A DNA stretch of 64,000 nt from Mesorhizobium sp. YM1C-6-2. Lineage in GTDB: Bacteria > Pseudomonadota > Alphaproteobacteria > Rhizobiales > Rhizobiaceae. Made by a program: the position numbers and the translations under genes. Positions within the stretch are counted from its first letter, which is position 1; the number at the start of each line of letters is the position of its first letter. Shown here piece after piece: positions 57,604 to 64,000 of this stretch. The stretch is from contig NZ_RCIZ01000002.1 in NCBI RefSeq assembly GCF_003666685.1, positions 16,001 through 80,000 of the forward strand, read 5' to 3'. Under the pieces are notes generated by a model that saw nothing but the letters and a program-made list of their open reading frames with translations, had not been told where the DNA came from and did no database searches.

Positions 57604-58815
57604 CTATATCAGAAGAAGTTCTTTCAGAATCGAGGAGATGTCCTTGACCGGCAGGCGCGTCGCGCCTTCCAGCGCAAACGGCAGCAGTGCCGCCACGCCG
57701 ATCGGCAAGACGGCCTTGCGGTTGACAAGAAATGTCGAGAGCTTTTTCGCAACATCGAGCAACTTGGAGGGGTCGGCGATTTCTTGCTCGGTGGCGACTT
57801 CGTCGTCGTTGCCGGCGACGACATTCCGTCCAAGGAGCTTGCGTTCGGCAAGCCTCTGATAGTGTGTTGCGTGACCCGAGAGCGCGGCAATGGTGGCTGC
57901 CTTCAAGTCGGTCAGCGGTTTGGAGAAGGCGGCAAGTGGATGGGCAAACAATGCCAACACCAGCACGAGCCAGCTGGCCATCGCAACGGTCAGGGTGGTC
58001 GAATTCAATGTTTCCATGTCGAAATGCCGGCCCAGCGTTACCGCCACAACGGCGCTGACGCCGAAAACGTAAGCCATGTAGGCATTGGGATATTCGGAGA
58101 CGAAGGCGAGCCCGCCCATGCCATCGGGATGCGTCGCGACCAGCCTCAACTCGAGCTTCGCCATCCTCCGAAGCAATTGCGACCAGACTAAGTGACGCCA
58201 GAGCACACGCAGCAGCAGGAACCAGAACAAGGGCACACTTACGATCACGGACCACCAGCCTGCGGGCGTAATCCTGTTGCCCTGCGATCCGACAATGACC
58301 GCCCAGGAGGTCGACGGAGAATGGACGAGGCCAATCCAATAAAGCAGAGCGGCAAGAATGGCCGCCGCCAGGAAGATCGTTTCGGCCAATTTCGAATCGC
58401 GCTGTCTGAGTGAATGGCGCAGCGCGTCGGACGCTTGCCGCTTCGAGGCGGGAGCAATGATCTGGGCGCTCAAGAATTGCCGATGGCAGGCGCGCAAGCC
58501 GTCCTCCACCTGTTCATCAGCAAGAACGAACGCCCCGATAGCGACGAAAGACATGGCCCAGACGCCCATGTCGCGAAGATACGATCCGGCGCCACCGGCC
58601 GGCAGGCTATCGAGCAATGCCAGCATGAACGGGATGCCCCAGGCAACCGCGATAAAGACTACGATTCTGCGGCCCGTATTGAGCCCGTCCGCATTCAACA
58701 GGCCCAACCGGGTTTGCAGCACATGGAAGGGACCGCCACGCGACGCGGTGAAGTCTCCTGTCGTCTGCGGGGGATCGGGGGCTTGCGTCCGGGACAGAAG
58801 CAAATCATTCGACAT
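57604..58815 (-). CDS. multi-helix membrane protein, unknown function
   Basis: I do not recognise this 403-residue protein. It has six or so hydrophobic helices (about residues 50-75, 85-105, 145-165, 185-210, 245-265 and 275-300), a soluble stretch between helices two and three, and a charged cytoplasmic C-terminal part with a GNDDEVATEQEIADPSKLL segment and a final hydrophobic helix. No transport or enzyme motif is visible. The start is the ATG at 58815 with GGAGACG upstream. It lies between the acid phosphatase gene and a DUF1254/DUF1214 gene, all on the minus strand. Confidence 0.78.
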   Translation of the reverse strand: MSNDLLLSRTQAPDPPQTTGDFTASRGGPFHVLQTRLGLLNADGLNTGRRIVVFIAVAWGIPFMLALLDSLPAGGAGSYLRDMGVWAMSFVAIGAFVLADEQVEDGLRACHRQFLSAQIIAPASKRQASDALRHSLRQRDSKLAETIFLAAAILAALLYWIGLVHSPSTSWAVIVGSQGNRITPAGWWSVIVSVPLFWFLLLRVLWRHLVWSQLLRRMAKLELRLVATHPDGMGGLAFVSEYPNAYMAYVFGVSAVVAVTLGRHFDMETLNSTTLTVAMASWLVLVLALFAHPLAAFSKPLTDLKAATIAALSGHATHYQRLAERKLLGRNVVAGNDDEVATEQEIADPSKLLDVAKKLSTFLVNRKAVLPIGVAALLPFALEGATRLPVKDISSILKELLLI

Positions 58816-58941
58816 TGGCGTCTCCGGCAGGTCGGCAGGCGGTATGTCGCTCGGTCGATAGCACCAAGCTCACGTGCTTTCTGATCGAACGGGGAAGGGA
58901 CCGTGGTGTTGCTGTCGAGGGAGAACCCGAAGCCGTTCTGC

Positions 58942-59973
58942 CTATTGCAGGGGCTTCGGCTCGGGGAAGCGCCACTCGCCGCTCAAAATCTCGGGGCGCG
59001 GTTGATACAGCCTGACCGTGTAGTTCCAGCCGGGCATGGTCGGCAGGCAATTGACGACCTTGCCGTCGCAGCCCCCGAACTGGATGACGATAGAGCCGTC
59101 AGCGCTCTTTTCCGCCGTCAGGTTGTTCAGCGAATACGCATCGTACGGGTTTTTCTCGAAGTAACCTTCGGCGTTGTAAACGCTGACCGACCAGAAGCCG
59201 TCCACCGGAACCTCTCCGACCGTGAGCGTGTAGAGGGCGGTTCCGTCGTTCCTGGGCACCCCTCCGGTGAGATAGGTGGCGTCCTTGGCTGGATTCCCGC
59301 CCCAACCGGTCGCGGTCCCGATCAGATGCTGGATCGGATCGACATCGCCCTTGGTCCCGAAGGCTTCCTTGTAATCGGGAAGCGTCGAGCCGAGGACGAG
59401 CAGGGCGTCGCGCACTTTCTTCTGGCTCTGCTGGTCCCAGTCGGGCACCTCGAACTTTCCGACACCCACCTGATTGACCTGGACCGCGTCCTGAAGGGAG
59501 TGCACCTCCCGGACGTCCTCCTGCTTGTCCGGGTCAACCAGCATGCGAAGCAGGACAAAAGCGTAACGCGTGCCGACATCCTCTTTCGTCAGCGTATAGC
59601 CGCCGGCGCCGTAACGGACCGACGGCACGTAATGATCCTGATTGACCACCTGCATCGACATGAAGCGCCCGCCCGCTTCCGGGAGCGTGACCTTGACCGG
59701 ACCTGCATCGAGATCGAACACTGCTTGCGAGTAAAGAGTGTCGCGATTCATCCGGATGACGTTCTGCTTTTCGATCGACACCGGCTCGCGGCTATGAACG
59801 AGCCGGCCGAGGTCGCCATCCTCAACCATTCTACTCATGTACAAATCGGATTCGGCGCGGACGAAATTCTCGACGCCGACCGGCGTTGCCACGTCTGACG
59901 GGGACTGCGCATACGCCCCTCCGAGCGTGGTCATGGACGCAGCGACAATGCAGAGCGCAGGCAAATACGACAT
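58942..59973 (-). CDS. exported DUF1254/DUF1214 protein
   Basis: This 343-residue protein has a signal peptide (cleaved after AYAQ near residue 23), a DUF1254 part (about 40-160: NVIRMNRDTLYSQAVFDLDAGPVKVTLPEAGGRFMSMQVVNQDHY) and a DUF1214 part (about 230-335: PVDGFWSVSVYNAEGYFEKNPYDAYSLNN, ending in a RLYQP...LSGEWRFPEP motif). The family is widespread and lacks a firm function. It starts at 59973 with AAAGGAG upstream and is divergent from a Crp/Fnr regulator that may control it. Confidence 0.93.
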   Translation of the reverse strand: MSYLPALCIVAASMTTLGGAYAQSPSDVATPVGVENFVRAESDLYMSRMVEDGDLGRLVHSREPVSIEKQNVIRMNRDTLYSQAVFDLDAGPVKVTLPEAGGRFMSMQVVNQDHYVPSVRYGAGGYTLTKEDVGTRYAFVLLRMLVDPDKQEDVREVHSLQDAVQVNQVGVGKFEVPDWDQQSQKKVRDALLVLGSTLPDYKEAFGTKGDVDPIQHLIGTATGWGGNPAKDATYLTGGVPRNDGTALYTLTVGEVPVDGFWSVSVYNAEGYFEKNPYDAYSLNNLTAEKSADGSIVIQFGGCDGKVVNCLPTMPGWNYTVRLYQPRPEILSGEWRFPEPKPLQ

Positions 59974-60091
59974 CGAAACTCCTTTTGACGCAAAGCGCCA
60001 CGCAATTTGTCATCCGGGCTTGACGTTGCGTTACACGTACACGCAGAACGAGATTGTCCCGTTGGAACAATTGCAGGAAAATTTGTACTAC

Positions 60092-60790
60092 ATGCGCTTT
60101 ACGACCAAGGAATCTCTCAAGAGAGAGACGGCAGAAACCATCCTTCGCCAAAACGGTTGGCTGTCCGGTCAAACCGAAACCTTCCAGAGCGAGGTCCTTC
60201 GGCGTTCCGTTCTGCTGCATTTCGAACCCGGCGAGGTGATTTATCACTTCGGCGACGACCTGGGCGGCATCTATGGTCTCGTGTACGGCGCGGTGGCGGT
60301 GAACACCGCGCCGCCGGACCATGGCCCGCGATTGATCCATCTTGGAGCCGTTGGCGCCTGGACCGGCGAGGACAGCTTTCTGACCCGCAAGCCGAGGCGG
60401 CTCGAGTTGCGGGCGCTGACACAGGCATGGCTGATGCATCTGCCTCTGGAGCAGATGGACCAGATGGCCAGCGCGGATCCCATGGTCGTGCGCAACTTTT
60501 GCCAGGATCTGATGGACGGCGTCGACGTCCTCATCAGAATCATCCACGACCTGCAGAAGCCCGACCCCGATCGCAGGATAGCCTCCGTCCTGCAACGCAT
60601 GACATGGAATGGAGAGCAGCCGATCCCTTTGGCGCAGACCGATATAGGCACGATGGCCTGCGCTTCACGCAGGCAGGTGAACGCCGCGCTGAAACGATTT
60701 GCGGAGAATGGATGGGTGAAGACCAATTATCGGTCGATCTCGGTCCTGAATGCCGACAAGCTGCGGCGCTTCGCAGCAGAGGATCATTGA
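60092..60790 (+). CDS. Crp/Fnr-family transcriptional regulator
   Basis: This 232-residue regulator has an N-terminal cyclic-nucleotide-binding beta-roll (about 15-125: LLHFEPGEVIYHFGDDLGGIYGLVYGAVAV) and a C-terminal winged helix (PLAQTDIGTMACASRRQVNAALKRFAENGWVKTNYRSISVLN). It lacks the four N-terminal cysteines of true Fnr, so it is not an oxygen-sensing iron-sulfur protein. The ATG at 60092 with AGGAAA upstream is preferred over an upstream in-frame ATG at 59837 inside the divergent gene. The shared 118-bp gap should hold its operator for the DUF1254 gene. Ligand is unknown. Confidence 0.9.
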   Translation: MRFTTKESLKRETAETILRQNGWLSGQTETFQSEVLRRSVLLHFEPGEVIYHFGDDLGGIYGLVYGAVAVNTAPPDHGPRLIHLGAVGAWTGEDSFLTRKPRRLELRALTQAWLMHLPLEQMDQMASADPMVVRNFCQDLMDGVDVLIRIIHDLQKPDPDRRIASVLQRMTWNGEQPIPLAQTDIGTMACASRRQVNAALKRFAENGWVKTNYRSISVLNADKLRRFAAEDH

Positions 60791-60803
60791 GCGGGACAAA
60801 AGA

Positions 60804-60825
60804 AAAGGCGCCCGTGGGCGCCTTT
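60804..60825. terminator. bidirectional terminator between the Crp gene and the M23 gene
   Basis: A perfect 10-bp stem (60804-60813 with 60816-60825) with flanking A's and T's sits between two convergent stops. Its A-rich left arm and T-rich right arm allow termination in both directions. Confidence 0.75.
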
Positions 60826-60844
60826 CTGGGTCACTTTGGAAGAA

Positions 60845-62812
60845 TCAGCCGCCGACCTTGGCGCTGGCGCTCGCGACCTTCAGCGAATCGCCGTCCTTGT
60901 CCTTGAGCAGCTCGTCGATGCGCGTCCTCTCGCCCTTGAAGGCTTCGAGCTCCTCGCCCTTCAGCACCTTGCCGACCGGCAGGCGCACGCGCATCGGGTC
61001 GACCTTGCGGCTGTTGACCATCAGCTCGTAGTGCAGATGCGCGCCGGTCGACAGGCCGGTCGAGCCGACATAGCCAATGACCTGGCCCTGGCGAACGCGC
61101 ACGCCCGGCTTGATGCCGTCGCCGATGCGGCTCTGGTGGTTGTAGGAGGTCTCGTAGCCGTTGGCGTGCTTGATGATCGTCTGCTTGCCGTAGCCACCGG
61201 CCCAGCCGGCCTTCTCGATGACGCCGTTGCCGGCCGCCAGGATCGGCGAACCCGCGGGCGCGGCCCAGTCGACGCCGGTGTGCATCTTAGAATAGCCGAG
61301 GATCGGGTGGCGGCGACCGCCGAATCCGGAGCGGAATTTTCCGTTCGGCAGCGGGTTGCGCAGCAGGAACTGCTTGGCGCTGCGGCCGTCCTCGTCGAAA
61401 TAGTCGAAAGTGCCGTCTTCCATCTGGAAGCGATAGAGATTGCGCGTGTTGCCGCCGAAGTTCGCCGAGACAAAGAGGAGTTCGGATTCGTCCGAGACGT
61501 CGTCATTGCCGTCCGGCTGCGAGAAAAGGACTTCTATGTTGTCGGAGGGTTTCAGGCGGGACTGGAAATCGACGTCGGAGGCAAGCAGCTTGACCAGTTG
61601 CTGGGTCATGCGTTTCGACATGCCGTAGGAATAGGCGGTGCGGTAGATGCCGTCGTAGATCGACGGCAGGTTGCCGCGCACCGCCGGTTTCGGACGGTTC
61701 TCGTCGAAGGCGGTCAGGAGTTCCGGATTGGCCTCCGGCTCGGCCGCCGGCACGAACTGGCCGCGGTCGTCGAGCGCGATCGAAACGAGATGCGTCGTGC
61801 GGTCGTAGACGCTGGTCCTGACCACCACGGCGACGTCGCCGCGTACTTCCAGCCCGACCCGCAGAACCGTGCCCGCCTTGAGCGCTGTGGCGTTGAGCAG
61901 CTTGGCGATCGCCTCGGACATGCCGACGGCGTCGTCCCCGGCATAGCCGGCGTCCTCGAAGGCCTTGGCGATCTTGCGGTCGGCGTTGAAGGGAATGATG
62001 TCTTCGGCGAAGACCACGGCCTGCTCGTCAACCGCGGTGCGCGGCGTGACGCTGACATTCTCCGGCACGATCCTGACGCCGTAGGACGCGTTCAGCGCCT
62101 GGTTCGCCAGCGTGTCGCCGAAACGCTCCGGCACTATGTAATGCAGCGCGGCGACCTGCACGGCGCCGTCGGTGAGGATGGCGCCCGTCTCGCGCACCAC
62201 CTTCTCGACCTCGTCGGCCGAGAGGCCGCTCTTCTCGTCGAAGGTGGCCGTCTCGAGCGGAAAGTCGACGGTCTTGAGCGACATCTCGCTCTCGACCTTC
62301 ACGCCGTAGATCTGGCCAGGCGAACTGGTGGACGCCGTCTGCGTGGTGCCGTCCTCGGCGAAGACCGCAAGCGGATCGAATGGTGGGTAGCTTCTCGTCG
62401 TTGTGTGCCCGGCCGCCAGCGCCATCTTGATCTGCACGAAGGGCATCGCCTTGATCACGTCGCGGTCGCCGACCTTGGTGACCATCGACACTTCCATGCG
62501 ACGGCGGTCCTTGGCCTTGGCGATCTGGCGCAGCGGCGCCAGCCGCGTGGTCTTGGCGCTTTCGCCCGAATCACCGTTGCTGGCGAGGCCGACCAGTTCG
62601 GCGATCTCCGGCGGCGTGGCGAGCTGCTCGCGGCCGTCGAGCGCGGCGAACAGCGCAACGCCCATCAGGACGCTCGAGGTGACGCCAGTAAGGAAAGTGC
62701 CGGAAAGCCAGCGCGCCGAAACCTCGCGCCGGTCGGGCGGACCGCTGCGTCCGTCGGCAATCAGCGGCGGTTCATTGCCGAGGTCAGCTATGGTTTGGTC
62801 CATATCCTGCAT
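60845..62812 (-). CDS. M23-family peptidoglycan endopeptidase with one membrane helix
   Basis: This 655-residue protein has an N-terminal cytoplasmic segment, one helix (about 40-60), a long periplasmic region with a coiled-coil/OapA-like adapter (about 190-420), and a C-terminal LytM/M23 domain. Zinc ligands are in MHTGVDWAAPAGSP (His, Asp) and GAHLHYEL (His-x-His). It should cut peptidoglycan cross-links during growth or division. Two ATGs (62812 and 62803) could start it; neither has a clear ribosome site. It faces the repeat-rich gap at the window's right end. Confidence 0.94.
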   Translation of the reverse strand: MQDMDQTIADLGNEPPLIADGRSGPPDRREVSARWLSGTFLTGVTSSVLMGVALFAALDGREQLATPPEIAELVGLASNGDSGESAKTTRLAPLRQIAKAKDRRRMEVSMVTKVGDRDVIKAMPFVQIKMALAAGHTTTRSYPPFDPLAVFAEDGTTQTASTSSPGQIYGVKVESEMSLKTVDFPLETATFDEKSGLSADEVEKVVRETGAILTDGAVQVAALHYIVPERFGDTLANQALNASYGVRIVPENVSVTPRTAVDEQAVVFAEDIIPFNADRKIAKAFEDAGYAGDDAVGMSEAIAKLLNATALKAGTVLRVGLEVRGDVAVVVRTSVYDRTTHLVSIALDDRGQFVPAAEPEANPELLTAFDENRPKPAVRGNLPSIYDGIYRTAYSYGMSKRMTQQLVKLLASDVDFQSRLKPSDNIEVLFSQPDGNDDVSDESELLFVSANFGGNTRNLYRFQMEDGTFDYFDEDGRSAKQFLLRNPLPNGKFRSGFGGRRHPILGYSKMHTGVDWAAPAGSPILAAGNGVIEKAGWAGGYGKQTIIKHANGYETSYNHQSRIGDGIKPGVRVRQGQVIGYVGSTGLSTGAHLHYELMVNSRKVDPMRVRLPVGKVLKGEELEAFKGERTRIDELLKDKDGDSLKVASASAKVGG

Positions 62813-63155
62813 TCAGTAAGGCGGCTCTTCCCCCGGGCGCGACGGCTGGCCGTCTTCCTGCCGCCAGACATTTGCCTGTCGTGGCGAGCGAAGTCAACGA
62901 AGCGGGCGCTGGAACGCGTTTCCCCTGTTTGCTCTGCAAAGACACCGTCCGTTTGGACAGGACGACGCCCCTCTAATGCATGCGAAACATCCGACCAGAC
63001 TGAGGCCGTAATGCGGCTATATTGTGCCTGCGTCGCGGGAGCCTGTCCACCGGGAGATTCGCTGCGTTATCAACAGCGTGGGCCGGGGCGAATCCGGCTG
63101 CGGTGCGCTTGGCGCGACGCTCGATTCGACAGGCCGGATTCCACCACGCGACTTC

Positions 63156-63295
63156 CTTATAAAGAGTGGGCGCGCGTGATCCTTAAAAAAGCGCATGCGC
63201 GTGATCCTTATAAGAGTGGGTGCGTATCGTCTTATAGAGAGTGGTTGCGTGGCTCTTATAAGAGAGTGGACCCGTCATAAGAGGCGAGGGCGCCA
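63156..63295. repeat. degenerate tandem repeat, about six units of 21-26 bp
   Basis: Units begin CTTATAAGAG or a close variant at 63156, 63182, 63207, 63231, 63255 and 63276 (the last CATAAGAGG). The core is CTTATAAGAGAGTGG followed by a variable G+C-rich tail such as TGCGTGGCT. Spacing falls from 26 to 21 bp. There are no constant-length unique spacers, so it is not a CRISPR array. Confidence 0.75.
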
Positions 63296-63502
63296 AGTCG
63301 CTGCCGCCAGCGCGATGGACCGCAACGCGCAGGGCTATCGGATGCGGTCTTCCATACGTCCGTCCTCCACTCTCCCTTTATAGGAAGAGCCTGGCGCTTT
63401 CCTTCTTCCTGCGAGCCGCGCCGACAGGATGCCACTATCCGCACTTCCCTATGACGGGATTCCGCCGTCCCCGCTTCCCTGTAACGAGCGGATGCGCGGA
63501 TC

Positions 63503-63587
63503 CTTACAGAGAGAGTAGGTGCGCGCGACCTTCATACGCGCCCCGTAGTATAAGAGAGTGGCCGCATAAGAGAGTGGCTGCGCGCCA
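63503..63587. repeat. second cluster of the same degenerate repeat
   Basis: Further copies of the TATAAGAGAGTGG core occur at about 63503 (CTTACAGAGAGAGTAGG), 63547 (AGTATAAGAGAGTGGCCG) and 63565 (CATAAGAGAGTGGCTGCG). They are separated from the first cluster by about 200 bp without repeats. Confidence 0.65.
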
Positions 63588-63856
63588 TGGGCGATGAATG
63601 CGGCGACGCCACGCCTGCAACCAGGCCGCAGGGCCGAGGCTGTTTCGAGGCAGGGCGGCTGAATCCGGCTGATTGTTCCGATCGGCCCGCCGCGGTGGGG
63701 CGAAAAAGCGGCGTGCGCGGGCGATTCCCGTAGCCAAACTTGTCTCCACAGGCCCCGCTTACCATATAAATCGAGGTAGCAGACGATGCTGACGCAACGT
63801 CCCGCGCGGGTTTGCCGGGAATGTCGCAAAAAATTCAAAAAAGTTCAGAATCGTTG

Positions 63857-63886
63857 TTGACAGTTCGAAGGGGTCCCGACTATATA
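63857..63886 (+). promoter_or_regulatory. strong sigma-70-type promoter, probably of an rRNA operon
   Basis: TTGACA (63857-63862) is followed by an 18-bp spacer and TATATA (63881-63886; a 17-bp spacing gives CTATAT). This is the best sigma-70 promoter in the window. An A-rich stretch just upstream (63830-63846) could serve as an UP element. Combination of a perfect -35, the A/T block upstream and the following leader resembles rRNA promoters of Rhizobiales. Confidence 0.65.
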
Positions 63887-64000
63887 CGCCTCACCAACGA
63901 CAGCGGCCACGCTGCTGACGACGAAGAGCTTCGCTCTAAGAGAAGCTTCGAGTTTCGAGAAAGTTGGACGAAATTCAAGAGAGCCGCGTGAGCGACACTC
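63887..64000 (+). other. probable leader of a stable RNA (rRNA) operon, cut by window edge
   Basis: The 114 bases after the promoter contain no open frame with a ribosome site. Short hairpin-prone elements occur (GAAGCTTCGAG with AGAAGCTTCG and GAGCTTCGCTC). Such untranslated, structured leaders precede 16S rRNA in rhizobia, so the 16S gene may start shortly beyond 64000. This is inference. Confidence 0.4.

Larger units (their letters stand above)
62813..63856. other. long gene-poor region with tandem repeats
   Basis: About 1 kb between the M23 gene and a strong rightward promoter contains no open frame with convincing coding character in any frame. Its left part (62813-63155) is ordinary non-coding sequence including the M23 gene's upstream region. 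The centre carries two clusters of a degenerate 21-26 bp repeat. No tRNA was recognised. Confidence 0.5.

Noticed and set aside
59837..60091. Longer Crp/Fnr start inside the divergent gene
   Set aside because: It would add 85 residues that overlap the DUF1254 coding region and lack any similarity to Crp N-termini; the ATG at 60092 has AGGAAA upstream.
63156..63587. CRISPR array
   Set aside because: Repeats are degenerate and directly joined or irregularly spaced, with no unique spacers of constant length and no cas genes.

Overview
The window looks like chromosomal DNA of an alphaproteobacterium of the order Hyphomicrobiales (Rhizobiales), probably a Mesorhizobium-like Phyllobacteriaceae. 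The reasons are the high G+C with G/C-ending codons, the run lysC-ptsP-...-prfA-prmC-DUF4167-clpB, the block NDUFAF5-type methyltransferase-comF-grxC-nitrilase-DUF1178-ubiG, a consensus CtrA site in front of a Flp pilin gene, and families typical of the group (DUF4167, DUF1178, DUF1194). Genus assignment is inference; no database was searched.

Layout. 1-1467 holds the 5' part of a lower-G+C P-loop ATPase gene that runs off the left edge. 1760-8855 holds an acyl-CoA ligase, a two-gene polysaccharide unit (flippase plus FemAB-like acyltransferase), an MFS transporter and an MgtE magnesium channel. 8964-12892 is secA, divergent from a parvulin isomerase. 13117-16100 is an unrecognised envelope locus: three overlapping genes for single-helix exported proteins, running tail-to-tail into a polytopic membrane protein. 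16353-18795 is argJ, a GNAT gene and mutT, nearly without gaps. 18939-19529 is a small membrane protein and a Flp pilin behind a CtrA box. 19530-25310 is a housekeeping block (methyltransferase, comF, grxC, amidase, DUF1178, ubiG) carrying a lower-G+C gene with an HEATH zinc-protease motif.

25494-30521 lies between ubiG and lysC. It has a zinc-ribbon adenylate cyclase and a four-gene catabolic-looking operon (citryl-CoA lyase-like, PaaK-like ligase, VOC enzyme, GST with a histone-H1-like tail). 30763-40381 is the lysC-ptsP-prfA-prmC-DUF4167 series, split between ptsP and prfA by an exported amidohydrolase and a SphA-type outer membrane protein gene broken by one in-frame stop. clpB follows with a candidate heat-shock promoter and a strong terminator. 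43556-46192 carries an Omp25-like porin and a TPR-sulfotransferase.

46308-48257 is an arsRC-acr3 resistance operon. After it come a DapB-like reductase with an altered catalytic motif, a DUF1194 protein, a SARP/TolB/TPR regulator, and a GH26-type enzyme with a type I secretion-style C-terminus. 54674-62812 holds a YjbR protein, an L,D-transpeptidase, a class A acid phosphatase, an unknown membrane protein, a DUF1254/DUF1214 protein divergent from a Crp/Fnr regulator, and an M23 endopeptidase. The last 1.2 kb has no convincing gene: it carries degenerate 21-26 bp tandem repeats and then a strong promoter that probably drives an rRNA or other stable-RNA operon beyond the right edge.

The best candidates for undescribed biology are the 13117-16100 envelope locus, the GST with a histone-like tail, the HEATH zincin gene, the repeat family before the terminal promoter, and the edge ATPase.
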